Numbered from the stretch's first letter, positions 34,201 to 40,989 are shown. The stretch: DNA of 64,000 nucleotides from Cymbomonas tetramitiformis (GCA_001247695.2 LGRX02035510.1:1-64000), one strand, 5' to 3'. Numbers and translations are program-made. The notes: generated from the sequence alone by a model not told the origin.

Positions 34201-37200
34201 CTACACAGACTGGAGCAACCATGGCATTGGCGCAGTGCTGGGGCAGAAGGACGAGAATGGCGTAGAGCACATCTGTGTGGTCATCAGCCGCTCGCTGTCG
34301 AAGACCGAGAGACAATACGCGAGCTTCCAGGGTGAGATGCTGGCAGTGGTGTGGGCCATCCGCACATTACGACAGTACCTGCACGGGATCCACTTCACGC
34401 TGATCACCGACCATTCGCCGCTCACAACACTCATGGAGAAGGGGGACCTACAAGGTCAACACCTACGCTGGGCCATCAGCCTCCAGGAGTTTGAGTTCAC
34501 GGTCCAGTACCGACCAGGTCCGAAGAATGAGAACGCGGATGTGCCATCCAGGTACCCACTGCCCAGCACCGCAGACGAGACTGGTGCCCGTTTGGATCGT
34601 GAAGGGGACCGAGCCAGGGAAGCGGGGCGTGCCGAGAGGCCAACGCGCTGCTTCACAGACATCATTTGCTTGGAAGTGACCAGGGAGCCACCACTTGGTC
34701 CCGAAGTAAGCCCAGAAGCCCAGGTGGCCAACTACTGCGAGAACATGGTCAGGGAGCAGCTGGGGACCAGCGCAGTCCATCGACTGTTTGATTTGCACTA
34801 CCAAGAAGAGCTGGAGTGTAACAAGGGGGTCATGTTTGACACCGACCACCCGGAAGTGGCCAGGTGCTCGGGCAGGTTGACTCGAGTCGCCTGGGATGCC
34901 CTCAGCCAGGTCCGGCCAATCAGGGGTATGCATTCCGGAGGCTCACCGGCGATATACGGCGACGAGACCATGGAGGGTGGTAAGCTCAAAGTGCCGAAGA
35001 AGATCGACACGAGAGTGATTGACAAGAGCTTCTTCCGGGAAGCCAGAGAAGAGGGCGTGGTCTGCTATGAGCCGTGTGGGGGCCTGTGTGCTGGACTAGA
35101 GATGCTCTTGCGCTGCGGAGTTAAGGTCAACAAGTACCTCTACCAGGACATCTCGAAGTCCAGCCAGACGGTAGCCAGGGCCAGGTGCATGGCGCTCAGC
35201 CGCCGTCATCCTGACTTGTTCCGTGCCGAGGCAGCCCACTTGGAGCAACTGCCCAGCAACATCGAAGACACCAGCCTCATTGACCTTGTACATGCAGGGG
35301 CATTGAGTGGAGAACAGTGGGTCATGGTGTGTGGATATCCATGCCAGGACCTGTCACCAGCTGGCAAGCTGGCTGGTCTGGAGGGCAGGCACAGCAGACT
35401 GTTCTACCAGGCAGTGCGAGTCCTCTCCACGCTGCAACAGCTGCAGCCTCAGAGACCGCCAGCATATGTGCTAGAAAACGTTTCTCCGCTGTCACACAGG
35501 GAGAACTCGAAGATCAGGAAGGAGGTGTTTCCCATCATCAACAGCGTGGTGGGCCAGCCGGTGTCCTTTGACGCGGCGCGCGCGGGATCATACGCGCATC
35601 GCCTACGAGCATATTGGAGCAATCTGTTTCAAAATCAGCAGTTCAATCTGGTGATGGAGCGGGTGGACAGACCACCAGACAGATACGTGCGTGATATTCT
35701 GCAGCGAGGCTGGAAGCCGCGCAGGGTCGTCACAGGAGACAGGAAGCCTCACTACACCGCCAACGTTGTGGAGGAGCCTATGAGAGTATTGCCAACCATC
35801 TTGGCGACGCAAAACTCTCGTGCTTTTCGCGCGCCTCGCGCAGGCACAGTGGTGACGAAAGGAGATGATGATGAAGTGGGGGAGACCAGAGAGGTTAACC
35901 TGGACGAGAAGGCAGTTGCCATGGGGTACAGCGCAGGTGAGCTGCGCGCGGCACATGGCATGAAAGACGAAGAATTGGCAGGAGTGCTTGGCCTTGCTAT
36001 GGATCGAAGAGCAATGGAGCTATTGTATGCGATTGCCGAGGTCAGCACGACCAAACTGCCGAAGAGTGAGGAGAGTGAGGAGGAGGAGCATGGCACGCTA
36101 GTTGCCATCCCCATCGCGAAATCCACCAAGGTGGCTGCCACCTCCGAGGACACGGCTGAGCCGGTGCGAGCACAACTAGCAGAGTGGATCACCAGTTCCA
36201 GCGGCTACACCCAGCAAGTCGCGCGACGCCTCAGCCATCAGGACTGGGAAGAACGACTGCAACGCATGTGCAGCCAAGGGCAGAAAGGTACACAGGGGCT
36301 AGGCACCGCCGACGCTGTTCCACGCCGCAGACAGTGGAAGATGGCCTCCATGAAGCTCGCGGGCTATGAGGCACGTCACCGGCAGGCCTTTTCAAGACCT
36401 GGAGGCAAGCCAGCAGAGACGAGCTCAGCCCCAGAGTGGGCACCAGTGACAAAGGAGAAAGAGATGAGGCTGCCCAAGCTGCCTGACACTACGAGAATGG
36501 TTGCCATGCTAGCCAGCGTAACCAACCAGGAGTCACTCCGAGAAAGATACCCCGATATACACGAGGACGAGCTATGCCTCGCGTGGGTCAAGACAGGAGG
36601 AAGAGTGGAGGTGCCCAAGGAGGAGTATCACAGGGTAAGGAAGAGAGCAGCGCGTCACCGTTGGGACGAGCTCATGGGCGAGTTATACATGGTCACCGTC
36701 AGTGGTAAGGAGCTGCTGGTGCCCAAGCCCTGTGACAGGATTCAGTTGGTGCGTGAGCACCATGAGAGGACCGGCCATTGGGGCATCAGGCGGACACTGA
36801 ACCTGTTGTGGCAACGCCATTACTGGGCAGGCATGAAACAGGATGTGCAAGCAGTGGTCACTCAGTGCCAGACTTGCCAGAGGGTGAAGACGCACTATGC
36901 ACGGGAGGAGGCGAATCTCACGCCGCTGGAAATCAAGTCCTTCATGTACCGCTGGTCCCTGGATTTAGCGTGGCCTACGAAACGCATCACGAAGGCTGGG
37001 AACCAACGCGTCTTGGTCATGATTGAGCACTACACGCGATTCGTCGTGTGTGTTCCAATCCCCGATAAGGAGGCCGCCACCATCGCCAGCGCATTTCGCT
37101 ATCATGTTCTATCCGTGTTTGGGGCGCCTGCAGAATGTTTGGTGGATGGGGGCACAGAGTTTGAAGGTGAGTTCTCTGCTCTATGCAAGCAGTGTCTCAT

Positions 37201-40048
37201 TGACCGAAGAGTGACTTCACCGAGTTCCCCAGAGAGCAATGGCTTGACGGAACGGGTGGTACGCACCCTCAAGTTTTGCTTCAAGAAGATGGCCCTCGAC
37301 AAGGGCCTGGACTTCGAGTGGGACGAGATGCTCTGGTCACTCGTACTCAGCTACAACGCAGCTAGGCAGCAGTCCACTGGAGTGGCGCCATTCACCTTGC
37401 TTTTCGCTCAGGAAGCCACGGTGCCACCAGATCTTCGTGCTCGACCCGAGTTGGACTTTGGGAAGCAGGAGGAGAAGACACTGGCTGACGATCTGTTACA
37501 GCGAGCCGCCATCGTAAAGAGGCTCATGGTACATGCAGGGTGCAACCTGGAGATCGCTCAGCACCGCGACACTTTACGGTACGAGCACAGGAGGAGTGGC
37601 AGTTACGAGCCAAAGCCGCACCAGTTCAAGGCAGGCGATTTCGTATTATATATACGACAACAACCGCGCTCTGGCATGGAGGTAGCTACCAAGCCAGCCA
37701 TCCTGAAGATAGTCAAGGTGCAAAGAGATGGAGTGGTAGTGTTGGAGGACAGCACGAAGCTGCGGGAGAAGAGCACAGTGCAAAATATTGCACCATGTCA
37801 CCTACAAGTGAAAGACCAGTACGACTGCAGTGCAGCCATTCCCAGCAAGCATCTCGCGTGTGAGGCGTGCATGCGGACAGATGGGGAGGCAGCCATGTTG
37901 CTGTGTGACACCTGTAACCGTGGTTATCACACGTGGTGTCTGAATCCAGCGCTGGATGGAGTACCTGAAGGGGATTGGCAATGTCCCAAGTGCTTAGGTG
38001 GGACCGTGGTGGCAGCTGCCGCCGAGGTGAGCGCGTCAATCGTCGACAAGATGGCGGCCATGGAGCTGCAGCTGAGAGAGAAGCTGGGATCAGATGTGGT
38101 ATTGTTGCCTGCAGACGTGGGTCCGCATCGTGCAGTGAGGCCGGGACGTGAAGACCCATGGCAGGCGCTGACCTCGCGGCAGATGCTCAGAAAAGAAGGG
38201 AGCATGGGGGATCTTCCTGACAGAGTGGCCTGGGGAAACCAGGAGGAGCTCAGCAGAGTGATCACAGAAGTGATGCCAGGATTCTGGCATGAGGGCCATC
38301 GTACCATCTTGAGCAGGAAGTGTGCAGAGCAGCACACTCGCGCGAGAAGTCTCCGCAAGACGTCCACGGTGCAGGCCATGAGCCCCGAGGAAGTGCAGAA
38401 GAGAGGAGATGTGACGCAATTGAGCAGAGCTCAGGTGAAGATTGCCAGTCAACTGGATTGGGGCTTAGAGTTGGTGATGACAGTTCCTCAGGAGGTCAGA
38501 CGTTTGGCGCACGAGGTGACTTGGGAGAAGATCACACAGGTATGGGATCCTTGGGCTGGCACAGGTGTCATTGGCAAGGTTATGTCGCTGGAATGGCCTC
38601 ACCTGAAGGTTATGAACAATGATTGGAACCCGCAGTTGAAATGGCACGAAGCCCTTAATGCTTTACAACCGGGCAATTATCGAGCCTGGAAGGAGAAGTA
38701 TGGGGTGTGTGACGCGGTGGTGACCTCACCCTGGTTCGCAGTGCTGGATATTGCGTTGCCATTGGCAGTACTGGCCAGCCGAGTGGTGGCTTGTATTCAT
38801 GTGCCATCGCACTACATGACAGATATGACAGAAAGCAGGGCACAATACTTTCGTAAGCTGTGTCACGCTGGACGCTTACATGTGATTGGGCATTTGGAGC
38901 ATGGACCTATTGGCAGAAGATGCATGTGGGTCATGGTGTTTCGCAACCCTTTGACAAGAGCCAGGATGTTGCGAGGAGGAGAAGCTTCTGGAGTGGGTAT
39001 GTTTACCTTCAGCATGGGCAAGTTCGCAATGGATGGCGTTACGACAGAAGATGCTGAGCAAGCTCTTGTCTAATGTCTGTGCTACCAGTGGCAGCTACAG
39101 ATGGGGGATGTTGAGAAAAAGAGCTTGCATAAGTTGTGAGAAGAGATAAAGAGATATCAAAAATTTTGAGATTTTGTATAGTTACAATAGCAAGCTAACT
39201 GTGCAGTCATATAAGGAAACATATACCAAGCCGAGCTAGTGTTGTGGAGGCGCTGACAATAAGTAAGACTGTCTAGTAGTAGGGCTAGAGAGTTGTGCTT
39301 TGTGTGGACGCTTCGTGCATAAGTTCGCGACAGCTGTCACAAACCACGGCTTATCGTGTACCTCAGCCGGGTTGTGACACTTGCTGTAGCAGTCTCTGTG
39401 ACGAACGTATGACACGCGCAGTACGATACGCGCGAGGAGTTATGACAGTGACGAGATACGGAAATACGGATGGGTGTTACACTTGTTTGGAGATAGCGAG
39501 AATATGTAGGGCGGCGTAGCAGGGTGAGCCAGACGCTCATTTTTGTTTTGCCTTCGTAACAGTGATTCCGAAAATAGCCAGGACTCGCTTAAGACCGCGA
39601 AAACAGCAGTGTTATGAGATAATTCATAAGATACAATATTCTTCTGCTTGTAAAGACATACATTTGTGGACTTGTCCTTGTGCGATAGCGTCAGAACTGT
39701 AATTAACAGTCTTTTTCAATGTTGAGAAAAAGAGCTTGCATAAGTTGTGAGAAGAGATAAAGAGATATCAAAAATTTTGAGATTTTGTATAGTTACAATA
39801 GCAAGCTAACTGTGCAGTCATATAAGGAAACATATACCAAGCCGAGCTAGTGTTGTGGAGGCGCTGACAATAAGTAAGACTGTCTAGTAGTAGGGCTAGA
39901 GAGTTGTGCTTTGTGTGGACGCTTCGTGCATAAGTTCGCGACAGGTGCTCAATTTACAACAGACAGCTTACAATTCACTTCGGGATTCTTCCGTGCTTGC
40001 ATCCCGACCGCTGAACTCAGCTCTGCTGACCAGCCTCAAAGTGGCTGA
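22258..40048 (+). CDS. Gag-like ORF of element 2, interrupted by the gypsy-like element
   Basis: Coding parts are 22258-24358 and 39948-40048, 733 residues in all. The frame crosses the insertion site exactly when one GGTG copy is kept (GAT GGT G|CT CAA) and ends at TGA 40046-40048. Order: helical capsid-like region with ILGDKSERF and ELRTQF, a coiled coil (SSLQKQLERMQQDI), a Cys/His motif (HCRNAEC...HWHAEC) and an Asp/Ser-rich stretch. A membrane segment (CALMSSVLCCSLLVSATASL) and a Ser-rich tail follow. It is colinear with the ORF at 1032-3598, so this is a conserved Gag-plus-membrane design. As it stands the frame runs from 24359 into the gypsy terminal repeat and stops at 24543. Confidence 0.85.
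24359..24742 (+). repeat. Terminal repeat B, 5' copy
   Basis: 384 bp, TGTCACAAACC to CTTTTTCA. Followed by AAACAAAAATG, not by repeat A and not by an obvious tRNA primer site. Confidence 0.93.
24760..24782 (+). other. Perfect hairpin just inside the 5' repeat
   Basis: ATTACAGAC-ATGTC-GTCTGTAAT, nine paired bases and a 5-base loop, 18 bases after repeat B. It occupies the place where a tRNA primer site is expected, so self-priming or packaging is possible. Confidence 0.6.
24833..25354 (+). repeat. Three leader hairpin repeats (CCAGGGACGGAT...ATCCGTACTGG)
   Basis: Nearly identical 25-base stem-loops at 24833-24857, 25049-25073 and 25330-25354 upstream of the Gag ORF. Each is followed by TACGCC- or TAAGC-like sequence and a GTGGAGTGAA-like block. 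They are remnants of ~215-280-bp tandem units. Repeated stem-loops in a retroelement leader suggest an RNA packaging or translation signal. Confidence 0.75.
25488..31961 (+). CDS. Gag-protease polyprotein of the gypsy-like element
   Basis: The frame is open from about 25377. The first in-frame ATG is 25635 (MEYTDSARVNLG); the earlier start at 25488 would need GTG. Residues below count from 25488. A helical capsid-like region covers about 60-420. A knuckle-like CLRCFGGGWHESDPEQC (CX2CX5HX6C) is at about 446, followed by a WQQLSNDEKDKYRAK stretch that resembles part of an HMG box. An acidic repeat DDCPGMESGDDSD occurs twice at about 760-790. The aspartic protease has LDTGANCNIIP with Asp at about 899, and WDFLVGTG further on. 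The last 1,100 residues are unusual for a Gag-Pro and contain no domain I know. They end in Arg/Pro-rich sequence. Two GC-rich hairpins flank the stop codon. The following frame is open across it, which would allow recoding, but I see no classic slippery heptamer. Confidence 0.85.
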   Translation: MSQHFTELEGEEGAASGQPEAQALVQPEAQAPVQLQAQAQEPLVIFEEDMEYTDSARVNLGTLPNYTGTKEEDRPKFLREFADMCENFVRQHNANVRRRLRSGAGTLTEAQMKTLRETPPDFEYLWDIVPACLAGENSQALSWWRENYEKGGVVASNMDRVLKDTSEHGPLEGTIPCARPPFNEMNTGTTWVIARPVTNQDTQGEVSDEYLTDGTSLKGLTGRDGTRDTQYFYALRGFIAALDKKFMMKGTQEKVDLLTQKPQEVGQDGLTYMKMCQRREMQLNTGKVLSDEELRTFIEDCVDNLRIKVFQTRVKEQLRAQFPPPNRVTWKDLEAIVEVQDKLKGDAESWILTFLQEITRRCGCQYSTWEARQHGLDLKAIKNSIKKIESSEVVQSGEPENSKKADTPPSKKMKKEVNVAERAKKASYNKTPPPAEGVRTNDKPKCLRCFGGGWHESDPEQCRSGYKHVKMPAGFHESRLGSSKWWDAENAALRMYNLKNRFKNSDWGILVTDWQQLSNDEKDKYRAKQAPEDKQKSATGNPEALKAEYQGMVAARKTASRAGSVKSQVLSEDEGSDEEPVAAHVAERETHTVDARAHHHGSAGVGVSSGPPTELLSAMAEEMGEEELSSALNTLGLGALPETLCKSAESELTAAPAVALGSTQRMRGFPVKTPEEYEADAQVPMAPAADEMQRKVQLMASVIKSLGAAFRKLAAGLVAEGRITAPRGVETLVELAENNQLPVPTASAADCQDISDEDDDCPGMESGDDSDDDDDCPGMESGDDSDEEEVPLDEMPEDMVEQPRKGRTTVHVTAAAATVQESYGVRDFSERGELHAGTMEAKAYELLKKKMLSGLTEEQLTAMAQVQPVCKLLNESLAQGMALMASGGLLMLYKALLLDTGANCNIIPIRTANKLGLTIFDAETGARVARCDGSPAEFTKYCYVDVVLAAGTPYMTLHRLHAFVTYTNDTTWDFLVGTGPLKNALKLTIDLYRGIATSEAAVSLGMKEKVTLPLIELTPPVDARSKRNEDPRVCLATEIFDVDATAARILAPAFEDCALPPREAVSLDTRGEDRLALAGERCAPAPCAFSRNHPELMDSLASWLEEMRLRRFNSEERERLEARCQSMVEAGFLRPSSMIQGELTGRVSSHTESSTYEPPAPGTSLTDQMLGMLQASSRSQREANVATRGEWSSAEEPDARGSVTPAGLATTQSDPRYPDLTLEQEAASEADFKLASVQPWVGMAVNPWDYQDKESSWSQQRLYIDRTGYARLCTLCEEGDGGGVDAGFVRVKFSRCGEYKTILETELLWPDFTLVDQKVDKETKIPSETWTTRASGRKDNDQVPLPDCGAHREAGRYTMASVQEILNTHQTYPGVVTGKLMWDKVARQFCVLSEHTRAQWDLMERMVRHTMEGAANMTPMGKMTGEFQLPFYYEKDQRWQYQHLKYVQRVDIADLRARLKVRYGMEVAGVEDESVKVTPQLTLSDAADKMGKFYPVTDGEGGSGEVFSTNAAAVEYLHLGDNARVMLGACKTEEQAHDALDTYGARRNPPVRTSKTLRTPRTVRGDEAGPSGSAPPPSSATLRLRHQTWPNGVFDPAMLEYHASVFQGTYEPESPTRSENTAGEADWLDLGGISEFTALHGQTVFLIQYRCFMGEIEFQLGKPFAQRGKGVHTQRLSSQTLHQYSSSAGVGQRGEFLPLGGQSKGCTGGLLGTLQKHMEHLVDRTQLLEIARSHLSDGPRQGTLRVFKTRANARSKAVYYLFEDNRYYRERGPSDMAFTLEYLSSGTRKFDCCSWETWRKVAVMHREPLSAFTSSVGPALLAEARRAEVQVRLRNDFMRCLDPIEGEDAGSEEGDGSISGYSSDLAAAEGVSTHTCRTRTPSPQTEDEDSVEVISERLVGLSASLAQGQAEVAANNLTMAALSESIRARQEIIRSSEEIIREYEERPRAARATARMSTLGPDCPGLDGRDGARAAPTQALCSGRALGGTQTRGLECNMAQRPEHQSIHDILRSPAHSVCTQQTEAVPPAAQELDSVSYVPSTPSSTAPSSPERSSGLVAHVDTRPSGHPAARPQSPTEGAVQQRSPRAGQRRRRSPSPREGAHRQDAARGRRAGNGASRAPQRRQSYDEIWEERRRESALGPFQGGTGPAAARRARH
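32027..32880 (+). CDS. Hydrophobic multi-membrane segment between protease and reverse transcriptase
   Basis: This frame is open from before the Gag stop and formally runs to 33256, but its meaningful part ends near 32880, where the RT homology appears in another frame. It encodes several hydrophobic segments, including FAVMAVWMAMEVFRFLGGVV, FCLAMLAMHFTHMVGTLGCV, CVYVISVLALVVYV and LKLLLLLAVAAWVAAV. Arg/His-rich loops separate them. The register equals that of the downstream pol ORF at 33620, so it was probably the N-terminus of one long pol polyprotein. An envelope-like role cannot be claimed: the position before RT is wrong for env and no signal or fusion motif is seen. Confidence 0.55.
32826..33676 (+). 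CDS. Reverse transcriptase, N-terminal part (displaced frame)
   Basis: Carries the first RT blocks of Ty3/gypsy type: KYSPGEQEIIDLHCKELL, SNVVVAGKKD, RFCVDLRSTNRL, TTLDATKAFHQIPM (catalytic Asp of block A) and TSMPFGAAGAP. The frame differs from both the hydrophobic segment upstream and the rest of pol downstream. Homology changes frame at 33676/33677, where the Pro codon of the GAP motif is one base short. This fits one indel near 32800-32880 and a second at 33676. Confidence 0.85.
33620..39073 (+). CDS. Pol polyprotein: RT-RNase H-DNMT3-like MTase-integrase-PHD-MTase
   Basis: Residues count from 33620; homology starts at about 20. The RT catalytic block AYVDDVCIYSD has its first Asp at 42. 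RNase H (FLYTDWSNHG, QGEMLAVVWA, LITDHSPL) spans about 190-320. A cytosine-5 methyltransferase covers about 480-820: motif I YEPCGGLCAGLEML, motif IV GYPCQDLS with Cys at 575, motif VI LENV with Glu at 619, motif VIII RLRAYW and a C-terminal VLGLAMDRRAMELL block, closest in feel to DNMT3. Integrase follows with an HHCC finger (HHERTGHWG, CQTCQRV) at about 1041-1090 and a DDE core (SLDLAWP, LVDGGTEF, SNGLTERVV). A PHD finger (CEACMRTDGE, LLCDTCNRGYHTWCL, DWQCPKC) lies at about 1415-1462. The C-terminal class-I methyltransferase-like domain has DPWAGTG at about 1643 and TSPWF at about 1703. The protein ends at TAA 39071-39073, close to the PPT. Confidence 0.9.
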   Translation: MGQPALSLHIHAVWSSWSTAAFIRIMDYELRHLQHCTVAYVDDVCIYSDTAEQHIKDVEAVLRTLGDAGIRLHSGKSTFGSATVDFLGYRIGYNTIGAQDIKCKAIQELPKPEDKTGVRSILGLMNYYKGLVGEPMGPNYSEMARPLNDLLRKEVLDVKEAWGKDQDQALQALKDALCSGRCLKPIDYSKPIFLYTDWSNHGIGAVLGQKDENGVEHICVVISRSLSKTERQYASFQGEMLAVVWAIRTLRQYLHGIHFTLITDHSPLTTLMEKGDLQGQHLRWAISLQEFEFTVQYRPGPKNENADVPSRYPLPSTADETGARLDREGDRAREAGRAERPTRCFTDIICLEVTREPPLGPEVSPEAQVANYCENMVREQLGTSAVHRLFDLHYQEELECNKGVMFDTDHPEVARCSGRLTRVAWDALSQVRPIRGMHSGGSPAIYGDETMEGGKLKVPKKIDTRVIDKSFFREAREEGVVCYEPCGGLCAGLEMLLRCGVKVNKYLYQDISKSSQTVARARCMALSRRHPDLFRAEAAHLEQLPSNIEDTSLIDLVHAGALSGEQWVMVCGYPCQDLSPAGKLAGLEGRHSRLFYQAVRVLSTLQQLQPQRPPAYVLENVSPLSHRENSKIRKEVFPIINSVVGQPVSFDAARAGSYAHRLRAYWSNLFQNQQFNLVMERVDRPPDRYVRDILQRGWKPRRVVTGDRKPHYTANVVEEPMRVLPTILATQNSRAFRAPRAGTVVTKGDDDEVGETREVNLDEKAVAMGYSAGELRAAHGMKDEELAGVLGLAMDRRAMELLYAIAEVSTTKLPKSEESEEEEHGTLVAIPIAKSTKVAATSEDTAEPVRAQLAEWITSSSGYTQQVARRLSHQDWEERLQRMCSQGQKGTQGLGTADAVPRRRQWKMASMKLAGYEARHRQAFSRPGGKPAETSSAPEWAPVTKEKEMRLPKLPDTTRMVAMLASVTNQESLRERYPDIHEDELCLAWVKTGGRVEVPKEEYHRVRKRAARHRWDELMGELYMVTVSGKELLVPKPCDRIQLVREHHERTGHWGIRRTLNLLWQRHYWAGMKQDVQAVVTQCQTCQRVKTHYAREEANLTPLEIKSFMYRWSLDLAWPTKRITKAGNQRVLVMIEHYTRFVVCVPIPDKEAATIASAFRYHVLSVFGAPAECLVDGGTEFEGEFSALCKQCLIDRRVTSPSSPESNGLTERVVRTLKFCFKKMALDKGLDFEWDEMLWSLVLSYNAARQQSTGVAPFTLLFAQEATVPPDLRARPELDFGKQEEKTLADDLLQRAAIVKRLMVHAGCNLEIAQHRDTLRYEHRRSGSYEPKPHQFKAGDFVLYIRQQPRSGMEVATKPAILKIVKVQRDGVVVLEDSTKLREKSTVQNIAPCHLQVKDQYDCSAAIPSKHLACEACMRTDGEAAMLLCDTCNRGYHTWCLNPALDGVPEGDWQCPKCLGGTVVAAAAEVSASIVDKMAAMELQLREKLGSDVVLLPADVGPHRAVRPGREDPWQALTSRQMLRKEGSMGDLPDRVAWGNQEELSRVITEVMPGFWHEGHRTILSRKCAEQHTRARSLRKTSTVQAMSPEEVQKRGDVTQLSRAQVKIASQLDWGLELVMTVPQEVRRLAHEVTWEKITQVWDPWAGTGVIGKVMSLEWPHLKVMNNDWNPQLKWHEALNALQPGNYRAWKEKYGVCDAVVTSPWFAVLDIALPLAVLASRVVACIHVPSHYMTDMTESRAQYFRKLCHAGRLHVIGHLEHGPIGRRCMWVMVFRNPLTRARMLRGGEASGVGMFTFSMGKFAMDGVTTEDAEQALV
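39099..39108 (+). promoter_or_regulatory. Polypurine tract of the gypsy-like element
   Basis: AGATGGGGGA directly precedes TGTTGAG, the start of repeat A, not repeat B. This implies plus-strand DNA synthesis starts at A and is a key reason for treating the repeats as split. Confidence 0.75.
39109..39332 (+). repeat. Terminal repeat A, internal copy
   Basis: 224 bp, TGTTGAGAAAAAG to TTCGCGACA. Two bases (GC) separate it from repeat B, creating the palindrome GACAGCTGTC. Confidence 0.93.
39335..39718 (+). repeat. Terminal repeat B, 3' copy
   Basis: 384 bp, matching 24359-24742 except three transitions near 39625-39642. No polypurine tract precedes it. Confidence 0.93.
39720..39943 (+). repeat. 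Terminal repeat A, 3' terminal copy
   Basis: 224 bp, identical by eye to 39109-39332. One base (A) joins it to repeat B. Its end GCGACA is the right end of the whole insertion, followed by GGTG. Confidence 0.93.
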
Positions 40049-40222
40049 GTTTACTTCAATTGTCTTGGCAGCTTGATTAGCTTTAGCCCAGTAGTGGGAT
40101 GACCGGGTCAAGACCCCGGCACCCAGCTAGAAGTGATCGGTTTCCACCGAAGTGAATGTTAGGTGTTTGTTTATTATCTCGTGGCTGTATATCCTGTACC
40201 TGCTTTGCTAGGTGGTCACACC

Positions 40223-40233
40223 CACGGGTGGTG
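40223..40233 (+). promoter_or_regulatory. Polypurine tract of Gag-type element 2
   Basis: CACGGGTGGTG immediately before the 3' LTR start TGTTGGACTT. Confidence 0.65.
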
Positions 40234-40362
40234 TGTTGGACTTCGGGTTTAGGCTTAGTTATTATGGGCTCTGACTAGCCCCTAGCCTGACCCTGCTTCC
40301 GTATCGTGTCCGTGACATCCTAGCACTGTACTGTACAGTAGTACAGTACAGTAGTACAGTCT

Positions 40363-40539
40363 TGCTGGAAACAGCAGCTCAGGCAGTGAGGACCCGCTGC
40401 CGACGGTGAAACAACGGATCACTAAACTCGGATATACAAACGATATATACCCGAGATGAGTGACACAGGCTGACCACCGAAGATGACATACAGGAATGAC
40501 ACTAGACTGTACGAACTAGTCGTAGTGTCAATTCCAGCA
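40363..40539 (-). repeat. 3' LTR of the small minus-strand element
   Basis: 177 bp, identical by eye to 41638-41814. Confidence 0.94.
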
Positions 40540-40551
40540 CACCACCTCATC
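40540..40551 (-). promoter_or_regulatory. Polypurine tract of the small element
   Basis: GATGAGGTGGTG on the minus strand abuts the 3' LTR and shares GGTGGTG with the two larger Gag-type elements. Confidence 0.7.
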
Positions 40552-40989
40552 TGAGGTGGACCAGCTAGTGACACTCACCACCCTAGCTACTAGAGTTTAC
40601 AGAGAAATGTCAAGATGTTAACTCTAGGGAGCTAGTCAAAGTCACAGGTGGCAAGATGAATGTACAGGCTAGCAAAATAATACTGCTAAGCCTAGGAAAT
40701 TGCTAGGACCATTCTGGTCTGCTAAAATTAATGCTCTGCCAGCTAGTGGTGGGTGAACACACAATCCTCGCCTGTCTGCATGTGATGGAGAATGTAAAAA
40801 ATAAGTCTGCCTGTCGGTTTAGCTTTTAGCATGCTGCGAACTGAAAAGGCCTCTTGCCTGTAAATTGCTCGTCTTAATTGTGAAAGGCTGCCCGCAAGTG
40901 GTGAGACATAAAACAGCATCCTTCAGCCCAAAACTACAGCAAGTGGTGGAGAATTCAAAAAGGGAACACCGCCTGTCTGTTTAAAGAAA

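Larger units (their letters stand above)
24359..39943 (+). mobile_element. Ty3/gypsy-like element with methyltransferases and split terminal repeats
   Basis: A 15,585-bp insertion that begins TGTCAC and ends GCGACA, flanked by GGTG at 24355-24358 and 39944-39947. The interrupted host ORF is restored when it is removed. The ends are not simple LTRs. Repeat B (384 bp) occurs at 24359-24742 and 39335-39718, and repeat A (224 bp) at 39109-39332 and 39720-39943, giving B-internal-A-B-A. It encodes Gag-protease, a hydrophobic multi-membrane segment, RT, RNase H, a DNMT3-like domain, integrase, PHD finger and a second methyltransferase-like domain. The pol frame of this copy has two breaks. B copies differ at three sites and A copies appear identical, so the insertion is fairly young. 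Confidence 0.9.

Noticed and set aside
24359..39718. Treating repeat B alone as ordinary 384-bp LTRs of the gypsy-like element
   Set aside because: Flanks of that pair do not match, no polypurine tract precedes the 3' copy, and the host ORF and GGTG duplication place the right boundary 225 bp further, after repeat A.
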